This document shows, one piece after another, positions 6,340-13,355 of a stretch of DNA of 15,575 bases. A program made the position numbers and the translations under genes. The stretch's first letter is position 1. Every line of letters starts with the position of its first letter. The notes beneath the pieces are model-generated. The model made no database searches and was not told where the DNA came from. It worked only from the letters and a program-made list of their open reading frames with translations. Location of the stretch: NCBI GenBank assembly GCA_002491225.1, contig DKVN01000139.1, positions 2,708-18,282 of the forward strand. Reading direction: 5' to 3'. Source of the DNA: Faecalibacterium sp. UBA7177. GTDB lineage: Bacteria; Bacillota; Clostridia; Oscillospirales; Ruminococcaceae.

Positions 6340-8109
6340 TCAGCCCCGGCGGGCGGCGCGGCCCTCCCAGGCGGTGAGCAGCCCGGCCGCGGCATAGAGG
6401 ATCAGCAGCGGGTGGACGGTGGAGAGATACATCACATAGGTGCCGATGTTGAAGGAGGCCACCTCGACAAAGGCGATCATGAAGCAGCGCAGCAGCGCCA
6501 TGCCCAGCACCCCGGCGAGGATGGCCCAGAGCAGCCAGGCGTCGGCGGTGTCGGCAGCCGTCTCAGCCATCTGGGCGTCCTGCGGCCCGGCGGCGGGCGG
6601 CGCGCCCTTTTTGCGCCGCAGCAGCATCCAGCCCTGCCGCAGCTGCACCGCAAGGGCCGCCAGCACCGCAAGCGGCAGCAGGGCGGCATAGACGCAGCGC
6701 ACCCAGTGCAGCAGCAAAAAGGCCAGCTCCTGCAAGGGGCTGTAGTAGGGGTCGGCGGTGCCGGCCACCGCCGCGAGGTTGGCCCGGCTGCCGAGGTACT
6801 CCTCCCAGACCGCCACGTCCTCCGGCAGGCCGATGGTCAGCTCGGAGAGGCTGGCCTCACAGTCCTGGAAGGTGGCGGTGTACCAGAGGCTGCGCAGCCC
6901 CTCCTGCAAAACCGGCCCAAGGTACTCGGCCCGGATGGGCGGGGTGGTGCTGGCCCGGCGGCCGTGCGCGGCGGGTAAAGTGCCGTCCTCACACAGGGCG
7001 TTGATCTCATCCGCCACCCGCTGCCAGAAGGCCTCGGCGGTGGGCGCGTCGGCGTAAACCCCCTCCTCCTGGGCGGTACGGCGCAGCACCCAGTAAAAGG
7101 AGCCGGTCTGGTAGTCCCCCAGCGCCTTGTTCAGGTAGCCGTTGCGCATCGGCTGGTACTCCTCCAGCCAGTAGCGGAAGGGGGCCAGCTCCTCGACATG
7201 GTCATAGAGCTTTTCCCGCACATCCCGCGGCACGCTGACCAGCGGCTGCCAGTGTTCCTGCTCGATGCGGGTCATCGCGCCAAAGGCCGCGGCAAAGCTG
7301 CCGGAGGAAAAATCGCTGAGGGTGTACACCCCATACCACGCCTGGTTGACCGCGCAGAAAATGTTGACCCCCGCCGCCAGCACCAGCACCGGCAGGGTTA
7401 GCAGCGCGCAGCGCAGCGCCTTTTGCAGGGCGGGCAGCCCCTTTTGGCAGAGGATCATGCCGATGAGCACCGCGCCGCCCGCCAGCAAAAAGGGCAAAAG
7501 CCAGATGCCGTCCTCCCGGGTGAGCCAGCTGAGGGCCAGCCCCAGCCCGCAGAGCGCAAGCCAGGGCAGCCCGCTGCGGTGCAGCTGCCGCAGAGCCAGC
7601 GGCCGCCGCCAGCGCAGGGCGTAGCCGATCAGCCCGGCGAAAAAGAGCATGCACTCGGCCGGGAAGATGTTATCCCGATAGACCCGCAGGGTAAAGCTGG
7701 CCATGCTGGCGGGGTTAAAGGCCAGCAGTATAAAGAGGGCCAACCGGGTCTTATGCTGCCGCAGCACCGGCGCAAAGGCCATGGCCGAGGCAAGGGACGC
7801 GCCGCACCAGAGCAGCTGCCCCGCCGTGAGGTAGGGGATGTGCAGCGCGTGGGCCAGCGCCAGCCAGACCGGGAAGAACATGTGCTTGGAGAGGGTGAGC
7901 CAGTTGTAGGGGCCCAGCCACTGCCCGGCCGTGATGCTCTGGGCGGCGTGGAACATGAGCTCGTCGTCGAGCGGCGCGCCGTCGATCCAGGTATAGATGC
8001 ACTGAAAATGCACCAGCAGCAGCTTTGCCAGCACAACAAGGCCCGCCAGCACCCAGAAGGCCCGGCGGGAGAGGTCTTTTTTGAGGATGGTTTTGAGGGT
8101 TTGTCGCAT
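6340..8109 (-). CDS. Polytopic membrane protein, GT-C glycosyltransferase-like
   Basis: This 589-residue protein has roughly ten hydrophobic helices in two blocks (about 17-35, 78-260 and 460-583). A large soluble region (about 265-460) lies between them, and a charged Ala/Pro linker at about 498-522. The first external loop holds an acidic DDE (48-50), the hallmark position for the catalytic base of GT-C transferases that use polyprenyl-phosphate sugars. An RVYRDN (142-147) and a TRED (197-200) also fall in loops. No closer family is recognisable to me, so GT-C membership is inferred from topology and the acidic loop. AAAGGAG lies about 4 nt before the ATG. It is the last gene of the glycan cluster and is probably the enzyme that transfers the flipped sugar on the outer face. 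Confidence 0.6.
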   Translation of the reverse strand: MRQTLKTILKKDLSRRAFWVLAGLVVLAKLLLVHFQCIYTWIDGAPLDDELMFHAAQSITAGQWLGPYNWLTLSKHMFFPVWLALAHALHIPYLTAGQLLWCGASLASAMAFAPVLRQHKTRLALFILLAFNPASMASFTLRVYRDNIFPAECMLFFAGLIGYALRWRRPLALRQLHRSGLPWLALCGLGLALSWLTREDGIWLLPFLLAGGAVLIGMILCQKGLPALQKALRCALLTLPVLVLAAGVNIFCAVNQAWYGVYTLSDFSSGSFAAAFGAMTRIEQEHWQPLVSVPRDVREKLYDHVEELAPFRYWLEEYQPMRNGYLNKALGDYQTGSFYWVLRRTAQEEGVYADAPTAEAFWQRVADEINALCEDGTLPAAHGRRASTTPPIRAEYLGPVLQEGLRSLWYTATFQDCEASLSELTIGLPEDVAVWEEYLGSRANLAAVAGTADPYYSPLQELAFLLLHWVRCVYAALLPLAVLAALAVQLRQGWMLLRRKKGAPPAAGPQDAQMAETAADTADAWLLWAILAGVLGMALLRCFMIAFVEVASFNIGTYVMYLSTVHPLLILYAAAGLLTAWEGRAARRG

Positions 8110-8254
8110 AGCACTCCTTTATGGTTTTGCCACAGGGTTCGATTCCGCCGGGGATTCGGCGGCGGGCCGGGCGGGCGGTAAACCGCGGGGGCGGCGGCGC
8201 GCCGGGGCGAAGCAATCCCTTGCCCTGCCACGCTGCCCCAGCGACGCGCGGGAC
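8110..8254. other. Very GC-rich intergenic gap with a small hairpin
   Basis: This 145-bp gap separates the GtrB-like gene from the GT-C-like gene, larger than the other junctions in the cluster. It holds one perfect hairpin, CCGCCG-GGGATT-CGGCGG (8145-8162), without a U-run on either strand, and no convincing promoter. Transcription probably continues through it. Confidence 0.4.
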
Positions 8255-9163
8255 TTACAGCTTTTCGATGCTCTCCAAGAGGTACTTCTGCTTTTTGAAG
8301 ACGAGATCCACCAGCAGGCTCAGGTACTTGAGCACGATGGCGAGGATCGCGAAGACCCCGCCAAAGCCCACGGTCAGCACGAACATGGTGGTGGTCCAGC
8401 CCTCGATGGGATGCCCGCCCCCCAGAAAGACGCAGAGGGTGTAGATGAGCTCGGCCACCGTCAGGGCCAGCATGGCCAGCGCAACCCCCGCCGAGAGCCG
8501 GAAGGCCGCGTCGGTGTAGAGGGCGAGGCTGTCCAGCGCGAGGCTCACCCGGCCGCCTTGCAGCGAGGGGGCGTCCCCCTCATAGGTCAGGCTGGCCATG
8601 GCAAGGCCGCTGGCCGCGTAGGCCGCCTTGCGGTAGGGCAGGTCCTCGCTGATGGCGTGCACCCGGTTGATGCCCCGACGGCTGAGCAGCCGGAACGCCT
8701 CGCTGCGCAGAGGAGCCTTGCTGCGGCTGAAGGCGTTGAACACCCGGTAGAACATTCGGCTGGCCCCCCGGCTGCGGCTGGGGCAGACCGACACGATGTC
8801 GTTGCCCGCAAGGGCCGTCTCGTAGGCCTGCCAGATCATCTCGGGCGGGTAGTGCATCACGGCGGAGTCGAACTCGTAGACAAAATCGCCGATGGCACAG
8901 TCCTGCCCGGCGTTCATGCCCAGCTCCACCCCCTGCCGCAGGCTCATGTGCAGCACGGTGAGGGGTTTTGTCAGGGTCTGGGCAAATTCGCGCAGCGCCT
9001 CGATGGTGCCGTCGGTGCAGGCGTCGTCCACCGCCACCAGCTCGTACTGGTCAAAATGCGCGTTTAGCTGGGCGGTCAGGGCCTCGAAAAAGGGGCGGAC
9101 TTGCGCCTCGCAGTCGTGCAGGTAGACCACCGCGGAGATGAAATTTTTTTCCTTATTGGTCAT
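8255..9163 (-). CDS. GtrB/DPM1-like family-2 glycosyltransferase with two C-terminal membrane helices
   Basis: This 302-residue protein has a GT-A domain (about 9-215) with the nucleotide-binding VAVDDACTDGT (43-53). Two membrane helices follow (about 221-246 and 258-287) with GWTTTMF and LKYL between and after them, the layout of GtrB-type enzymes that load sugars onto polyprenyl phosphate. The usual DXD region reads FDSAVMHYPPE (98-108), so Ala101 replaces the second acidic residue and activity is uncertain. The ATG at 9163 has GAGGTG 8 nt upstream and overlaps the end of the FAD oxidoreductase gene by 11 nt. A longer reading from 9217 would run deeper into that gene without a ribosome binding site. 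It probably partners the GT-C-like protein next door and possibly GtrA. Confidence 0.8.
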   Translation of the reverse strand: MTNKEKNFISAVVYLHDCEAQVRPFFEALTAQLNAHFDQYELVAVDDACTDGTIEALREFAQTLTKPLTVLHMSLRQGVELGMNAGQDCAIGDFVYEFDSAVMHYPPEMIWQAYETALAGNDIVSVCPSRSRGASRMFYRVFNAFSRSKAPLRSEAFRLLSRRGINRVHAISEDLPYRKAAYAASGLAMASLTYEGDAPSLQGGRVSLALDSLALYTDAAFRLSAGVALAMLALTVAELIYTLCVFLGGGHPIEGWTTTMFVLTVGFGGVFAILAIVLKYLSLLVDLVFKKQKYLLESIEKL

Positions 9164-10283
9164 GCAAAAGCACCTCGTCCAGGTCATAGACCGTATTGAT
9201 CTTGCCGCTGAGCACACTGTAAAAGGCCGGGCCGTGCTCGTCCCCCATCCGGCGGATGACGGTGGGGCGGGAGTCGTCGATCTCGCTGGCCTTTAAGATC
9301 GGCTTCATGCTGTAGAGGCTGTGGGAGTAGGCAAAGCCGTACTCCGGCCGCAGATACTTGCGGGCCAGCTGGCTCATATAGGGCCAGGCGCTGGCGGGCT
9401 TGGCGGGGCAGTCGTTGCAGTTGAAGAGGCTGCCGGGGCGGCAGCGCCCGCCGCTCTCCTGCTGGCAGGCAAAGGTCGGCAGGGTATCATAGCTGGTGAT
9501 GTGGGGGGTAAAGGTGACGCTGGTGAGGCTGTGGTAGCCGGTTTTGCCAAACGGCATGATCGAGAAAAACGGCCCGTCCATCACCGTGATGCCGACATTT
9601 TTGAGCGCGTCTGACACGGTGCAGAGGATGATCTCGCAGAGCTCGTACTTGATGCCGAACGGCTCGAAGCCGAGCATCGCGTGCACCTCGTTGACCCCCG
9701 CATAGGTGGCGTTGAGCAAAAAGGGCGCTTCGGCGCTCACCTCCCCCGCCTTGACCTGCCAGACATCCCCCGCCGCACGGATGCGCTCGGGCGCGTGGCC
9801 AAAGCAGAGGGTGACATTCGGCAGCTTTTCCAGCGCCCTGAGGTAGTACTCCTTCAGGATCTGCGCGTCGTAGGTGTACTCGGTGGTGAGGAAGGCCCCG
9901 TCGCACTGACCGGGGTTGAAGTAGCGCTCGGGGGGCAGGTCGTCGCAGCGGATGTTCGCCGCCGCGCAAAAGCGCCGGAAGGCGGGCGCATCGGTCCAGC
10001 TGAAATGGGCGCTGGTGGCGTAGACCTGGTCAAAGGTGGTGAGGTTGCAAAAGCCGTAGTCCTTACAAAAGCGCTCGAAGTAGTGGGCGCTTTTGATGGC
10101 GGTGGAGTAGCTGCGCGGGTAGTGGTAGCCCATGTGGACCCGGGCCTGATTGATCCAGGTGGCCCGCATGAAGGGGGCGGCGTCCCGCTCGAGCACCAGC
10201 ACCCGCTGGCCCAGCGCGCCGCACTTTTCGGCGGCGTAAAGGCCGTACAGCCCCGCGCCGAGGATGATCTTGTCGTAGGTCAC
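9153..10283 (-). CDS. FAD-dependent oxidoreductase of glycan clusters, with four-cysteine cluster
   Basis: This 376-residue protein opens with the Rossmann motif ILGAGLYGLYAAE (7-19) and an acidic strand end (LERD, 31-34). A distinctive WINQARVHMGYHYPRSYST stretch (43-61) follows; I associate it with FAD oxidoreductases in surface-polysaccharide loci. Cys273, Cys281, Cys289 and Cys292 form a CX7CX7CX2C cluster that could hold a metal or iron-sulfur centre. The start is GTG at 10283 with AAAGGAG 11 nt upstream. The frame stays open far upstream, but that part overlaps the preceding glycosyltransferase gene out of frame and is not coding. It overlaps the GtrB-like gene by 11 nt. The substrate is unknown; oxidation of a sugar or lipid-linked intermediate is a guess from context. 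Confidence 0.8.
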   Translation of the reverse strand: MTYDKIILGAGLYGLYAAEKCGALGQRVLVLERDAAPFMRATWINQARVHMGYHYPRSYSTAIKSAHYFERFCKDYGFCNLTTFDQVYATSAHFSWTDAPAFRRFCAAANIRCDDLPPERYFNPGQCDGAFLTTEYTYDAQILKEYYLRALEKLPNVTLCFGHAPERIRAAGDVWQVKAGEVSAEAPFLLNATYAGVNEVHAMLGFEPFGIKYELCEIILCTVSDALKNVGITVMDGPFFSIMPFGKTGYHSLTSVTFTPHITSYDTLPTFACQQESGGRCRPGSLFNCNDCPAKPASAWPYMSQLARKYLRPEYGFAYSHSLYSMKPILKASEIDDSRPTVIRRMGDEHGPAFYSVLSGKINTVYDLDEVLLHDQ

Positions 10284-10327
10284 GGTTCGGTTGGCTCCTT
10301 TCCTGCCGGGATGGGGTGCGGCCGGTG

Positions 10328-11224
10328 TTATGCCGCGGGCGGGTCGTAGCTTCCGGCCAGGGCCGCGAAGAGTACTTTTAAGAGGCCCGCGTTGCCCTTG
10401 ACCCCCTTGATCTTGGTGGGGGCGGCCTCCCCCCTGGGGTAGGCGCGGGTCACCGGCACCTCGCAGGCCGAAAAGCCCAGCTGGGTGGCCCGGACACTGA
10501 GATAGGCCAGCAGCTCGTAGCCCACAAACACCTCCCGCAGCGGCTGCACCGCCGGGTGGGTGAGGTAGGCGCGGCTGTAGGCCCGGTAGGCGTTGGTGGT
10601 ATCCGTGAACCAGTGCCGCGCCGCCAGGCTGATGACCGGCGCGTGGATCAGCCGCACCGCCCAGTAGCGGCTGGGCGGGGTGTTGACGGCCTTTCCGCCC
10701 CTGACAAAGCGGCTGCCCTGCACCAGGGCGTAGCCCGCCTGCAGTTTTTCGAGAAAGCGGGGGATATCCTCGATCGAATCCTTGTTGTTGCCGTCGATGG
10801 TCAGGATGCCCTCGTAGCCGCGGGCGAGGGCAAAGTCGATGCCCATGCGCAGCTGCGCCCCCTGTTTGCCGGGGCCGAGCTTGGTCAGCAGGGTGTTCAC
10901 CCCGAGCGCGCGCAGGCCCTCGGGCTGCATGCTGCCGTCGGTGGAGCCGCCGTCGCAGAGGATGATATCGCAGAGGGCCGGGATCCCGGCGGCCCTGGCG
11001 CGGCCGAGCTCGGTGAGGATGCGCCCGCCCTCGTTGATCACCGGGATCAGCAGGCAGTACGCGCTCTGCCGCGGGGCAAAGACATCGGCGGTGTACTCCG
11101 GCACGCCGGGGCGGGCGGCATGGCGGGCCGGGGTACCGCCGGGGGTTTCCGCGCCGGGGACTGGGGGCGTTACTGCCGTCGTGTCGGGCACGGGGGCAGC
11201 CGGGGCGGCTTTGGGCTCGCTCAT
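10328..11224 (-). CDS. Family-2 glycosyltransferase of surface-glycan cluster
   Basis: After a disordered Pro/Ala/Thr-rich leader (about 1-45), this 298-residue protein has a GT-A fold. CLLIPVINEGGR (57-68) starts the nucleotide-binding half, LCDGGSTDGS (89-98) binds the nucleotide, and TIDGNNKDS (142-150) stands at the DXD position, with Asn146 as the third residue. Further family landmarks are VQGSRFVRGG (168-177), IHAPVISL (193-200) and TDTTNAYRAYS (207-217). No C-terminal membrane helices are evident. The ATG overlaps the stop of the isomerase gene (ATGA), and GGAGG lies 7 nt upstream, so the start and the long leader are well supported. It probably transfers an activated sugar made by the upstream enzymes; donor and acceptor are unknown. 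Confidence 0.85.
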   Translation of the reverse strand: MSEPKAAPAAPVPDTTAVTPPVPGAETPGGTPARHAARPGVPEYTADVFAPRQSAYCLLIPVINEGGRILTELGRARAAGIPALCDIILCDGGSTDGSMQPEGLRALGVNTLLTKLGPGKQGAQLRMGIDFALARGYEGILTIDGNNKDSIEDIPRFLEKLQAGYALVQGSRFVRGGKAVNTPPSRYWAVRLIHAPVISLAARHWFTDTTNAYRAYSRAYLTHPAVQPLREVFVGYELLAYLSVRATQLGFSACEVPVTRAYPRGEAAPTKIKGVKGNAGLLKVLFAALAGSYDPPAA

Positions 11225-12030
11225 GCAAACACCTCCGCGACATAATCGAGGCTGCGGCGCAGCGTCTCAGGGTCGGTGCGGCCCATCTCGACCGAGACAA
11301 ACCCGGCATAGCCGCCCTCCCGCAGCATCCGGGCAAGGCGCAGATGCTCCGGCCTTGGCACGATGGGCACAAGGCCCGGCTCGCTGATGTGCAGATGGCT
11401 CACCAGCGGCAAGTCCTCAGCGAAATCCTCCACCCGCTCGCCGTTGTGGAGGATCGTGCCGAGGTCGAGGTTGACCGCAAGGCCCGGCAGCGCCAGCCGC
11501 TTGACCAGCGCGAAGGCCTCAGCGGTGGTGTTGAGGTAGTTGGTGTGGTAGATGGGCGGGTTGGCCTCGAGCGCCAGCACCACCCCCTGCCGCGCGGCCT
11601 CGGCCGCAAGGCGGGCGAAAAAGGGCTCCGCCTCAGCGGGGGTGCGCCCCTCCGGGACATTGCGGTTGCGGGGGCAGCCAAAGACGAGGCTTTTGCAGCC
11701 GCAGGCGGCGGCGAAGGCAAAGGCCTTGCCAGTGTAGGTAGCGAGCGGCTCGGCCTCGGCGGGCACAAAGATGCTGCCGGTTTGGCCGTACCAGATGCTT
11801 TGCAGGCTGGGGATGCAAAAGCCGTACTGCTGGCGCAGGGTTTCGGCATAGCGGGCGGCCGCGGCGGGGTCGTCATAGGGCCGCTGCGGAAAGACGCGGG
11901 TGGGGGCGAGCTCCAGCCCGGTGTAGCCCAGCGCGTGCATCAGGGGCAGCACCCGCTCGTCATCCTCCGCCGCCCAGCCGATGTTGGAGGCCGCCAGGCC
12001 ATACCGCCGCGGGGCTGTGCCGGTTTTCAT
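11221..12030 (-). CDS. TIM-barrel sugar phosphate isomerase/epimerase
   Basis: This 269-residue protein belongs to the xylose isomerase-like / AP endonuclease family 2 superfamily. Those enzymes interconvert keto and aldo sugars or epimerise them with a divalent metal. The expected metal and catalytic residues appear in order: Glu155 in LALEANPP, Asp189 in VNLDLGTI, His212/His214 in SHLHISEP and Glu248 in VSVEMG. Other features include LGYTGLEL near residue 34. The ATG at 12030 is the first after the promoter; an AAGGCGG lies about 9 nt upstream and is only moderate. It is the first gene after a good promoter and is coupled by ATGA to the glycosyltransferase. A sugar-modifying role in glycan precursor synthesis is inferred. 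Confidence 0.82.
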   Translation of the reverse strand: MKTGTAPRRYGLAASNIGWAAEDDERVLPLMHALGYTGLELAPTRVFPQRPYDDPAAAARYAETLRQQYGFCIPSLQSIWYGQTGSIFVPAEAEPLATYTGKAFAFAAACGCKSLVFGCPRNRNVPEGRTPAEAEPFFARLAAEAARQGVVLALEANPPIYHTNYLNTTAEAFALVKRLALPGLAVNLDLGTILHNGERVEDFAEDLPLVSHLHISEPGLVPIVPRPEHLRLARMLREGGYAGFVSVEMGRTDPETLRRSLDYVAEVFA

Positions 12031-12072
12031 TGCCGATCGCCGCCTTTCTTTCTCAATGGGAGTTCTCTGCCT

Positions 12073-12101
12073 ATTATAGCGGATGGGGGCGCAAAAAGCA
12101 A
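12073..12101 (-). promoter_or_regulatory. Sigma-70 promoter of the isomerase-glycosyltransferase operon
   Basis: On the minus strand TTGCTT (12096-12101) and a perfect TATAAT (12073-12078) are separated by 17 bp. The predicted start lies about 35-40 nt before the isomerase ATG. The -35 box falls within the T-rich tail of the terminator that ends the epimerase transcript. Confidence 0.75.
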
Positions 12102-12124
12102 TTTGCGCGGAAGATGCGCGCAAA
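12093..12124 (-). terminator. Intrinsic terminator of the epimerase gene
   Basis: On the minus strand TTTGCGCG (12124-12117) pairs perfectly with CGCGCAAA (12109-12102) around a 7-nt loop and is followed by TTGCTTTTT. It begins about 5 nt after the epimerase stop codon. The 8-bp stem plus T-rich tail makes a good factor-independent terminator. Confidence 0.7.
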
Positions 12125-12129
12125 AGCCC

Positions 12130-13056
12130 TTATTCCACGCCCCAGACCCGCAAAAAGGCGCAGATCTCGGCCAGCTCCTCCTCGCGTGTGCAGAGGTAGC
12201 CGCCCTGCCCGCCAAAGAGGGCGGCGTGGACGGTGCGCAGGTCGTAGTTGAAGGGTGGGGCGGGCAGCTCGTTGGCAAACGTCCCGCCGGTGGCCGCGCG
12301 GTAGACCTCGGCCGCCGAGAGGGGCGGGGTGGCGAGGTTGAGGGTGCGCAGCCCGGCGGCAAGGGCGGTGCTGAGGTCGGCCCAGAGGTGCGCCAGATGG
12401 TAGAACTGGTAGACCGAGCGGCTGTCGGTAAACGAGAGGGCGTTAAAGCTGTTCGCGGCGAAAAAGGCCCGCAGCCCTTTGCGGTCCGCCTCGGCGGTCA
12501 GCTTATAAAAGCCGTTGCCCGCGTCGGTGTAGCCATCCCGCACCAGCGGAGTTTGGGCGGCCAGCTCGCGGTATTTTTCGGCCTTGAGCATGGCGGGGGT
12601 AATGGTGTGCAGATCGTAGAGGAAGTTCTTTTTCAGCCCGCGGCCGTAGAGGGCGGGCAGCCGGACGATCAGGGCATCCGGCCAGTCCTCCCGGACCCAG
12701 CGCTCAAGCTGCAGGCGGTTGGCCCCGTAGGCGGGCAGGCCGTTTGGGGTGAGGGGGGCTGTCTCGTCCCTGCCGCGGCTGTCGGCGTAGACCGCGATGG
12801 TCGAGATCAGCACCACCCTTTGGGGGGCGAGGCGGCGCAGGTTCTCCCGGGCGGTGCGCATAACGGCGAGGTCGGCCTCAGGGTCGGCGTTGGCGAGGAA
12901 CATGGCCGCCGGAACCCCGGCGTAGACGACCAGGCCGTTTTGCTGGCCAAAGCCTTTGGCGATATCGCTGGAATGATAGGCGGCGTCAAAGGGGTGGGCG
13001 GCCAGCAGGTTGCCCCCCACAAACCCGGTGCTGCCCACAAGGACGGTGTCCGGCAT
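12130..13056 (-). CDS. NAD-dependent epimerase/dehydratase (extended SDR) of glycan cluster
   Basis: This 308-residue protein begins with the nucleotide-binding GSTGFVGGN (8-16). It continues with VVYAGVPAAMFLAN (43-56), the VLISTIAVY strand bearing Ser85/Thr86 (82-90) and Tyr110 in AYGANRLQLE. The extended SDR catalytic pair is YxxxK, but here the fourth residue after Tyr110 is Arg114. RLPALYGRGLKKNF (132-145) resembles substrate-binding regions of sugar-nucleotide epimerases. AAAGGAGA lies 7 nt before the ATG. It has its own promoter and a terminator separating it from the next operon, yet its content and orientation tie it to the glycan cluster. It probably modifies a nucleotide sugar; the substrate is unknown. 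Confidence 0.82.
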   Translation of the reverse strand: MPDTVLVGSTGFVGGNLLAAHPFDAAYHSSDIAKGFGQQNGLVVYAGVPAAMFLANADPEADLAVMRTARENLRRLAPQRVVLISTIAVYADSRGRDETAPLTPNGLPAYGANRLQLERWVREDWPDALIVRLPALYGRGLKKNFLYDLHTITPAMLKAEKYRELAAQTPLVRDGYTDAGNGFYKLTAEADRKGLRAFFAANSFNALSFTDSRSVYQFYHLAHLWADLSTALAAGLRTLNLATPPLSAAEVYRAATGGTFANELPAPPFNYDLRTVHAALFGGQGGYLCTREEELAEICAFLRVWGVE

Positions 13057-13091
13057 GGCGATCTCTCCTTTGATCTGTGTACTTTTTTATC

Positions 13092-13097
13092 ATCATA
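13092..13097 (-). promoter_or_regulatory. Candidate -10 box of the epimerase gene
   Basis: TATGAT on the minus strand (5/6 match to TATAAT) lies about 36 nt before the epimerase ATG. No good -35 box is found at 16-18 bp, so the promoter is weak or needs an activator. The direct repeats about 80 bp upstream could bind one. Confidence 0.4.
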
Positions 13098-13176
13098 TCA
13101 CATTTGCGCGAATTGGGAAAGATTGGACGCGCGGGAGGGCAAAATTGGGGCGGGATTTGGGCAAATGGGCCGAATT

Positions 13177-13196
13177 TTAAGGAAATTGTAAGAAAA
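13177..13196. promoter_or_regulatory. Candidate OmpR-family operator: 11-bp-period direct repeat
   Basis: TAAGGAAA (from 13178) and TAAGAAAA (from 13189) are direct repeats exactly 11 bp apart in an AT-rich patch within GC-rich DNA. A weaker TAAGATTC follows at 13212. Tandem half-sites about one helical turn apart are the usual binding sites of OmpR-family regulators, and such a regulator is encoded 160 bp away. The site lies between the two divergent promoters, so it could control either or both. Confidence 0.4.
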
Positions 13197-13246
13197 CCAT
13201 CCGCCCGGCTGTAAGATTCGGCCTGTATTCTTGAAAGCACAGCGGC

Positions 13247-13267
13247 GGGCAGGGCCCTCCCCTGCCC
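13247..13267 (+). other. GC hairpin upstream of the regulator promoter
   Basis: GGGCAGGG (13247-13254) and CCCTGCCC (13260-13267) form a perfect 8-bp stem with a 5-nt loop, 12 bp before the -35 box of the response-regulator promoter. No T-run follows. Apart from this hairpin, the promoters and the direct repeats, I see nothing else in the 299-bp divergent gap 13057-13355. Confidence 0.35.
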
Positions 13268-13279
13268 CAAACGCCGGAT

Positions 13280-13309
13280 TTGCCAGCAAAGGGGGGAATG
13301 CGGTACAAT
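13280..13309 (+). promoter_or_regulatory. Sigma-70 promoter of the two-component operon
   Basis: TTGCCA (13280-13285, 5/6 match) and TACAAT (13304-13309, 5/6 match) are separated by 18 bp. The predicted start lies about 40 nt before the response-regulator ATG, which has a strong AAAGGAGG at 13341-13348. Confidence 0.7.
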
Positions 13310-13355
13310 AGGAAAAGCAGAGGCCGATCAGGCCAAGGGCAAAGGAGGACGCAGC

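Noticed and set aside
5005..6978. Long plus-strand open frame opposite the flavoprotein and GT-C-like genes
   Set aside because: It has no ribosome binding site or domain, is Gly/Gln/Arg/His-rich, and is antisense to well-supported genes.
8134..8150. GGTTCGATTCC resembling a tRNA T-arm or attachment site
   Set aside because: The flanking 5-bp stem does not pair beyond two bases, and no acceptor, D or anticodon arms are present.
10284..11372. In-frame upstream extension of the FAD oxidoreductase, giving a protein of about 739 residues
   Set aside because: The extension overlaps the GT2 gene (10328-11224) out of frame and reads as low-complexity Arg/Pro/Gly. The flavoprotein motif begins right after the GTG at 10283, which has a ribosome binding site.
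11344..13191. Plus-strand open frame of about 615 codons opposite the isomerase and epimerase
   Set aside because: It runs across a terminator, a promoter and two motif-bearing genes on the other strand; composition indicates a shadow.
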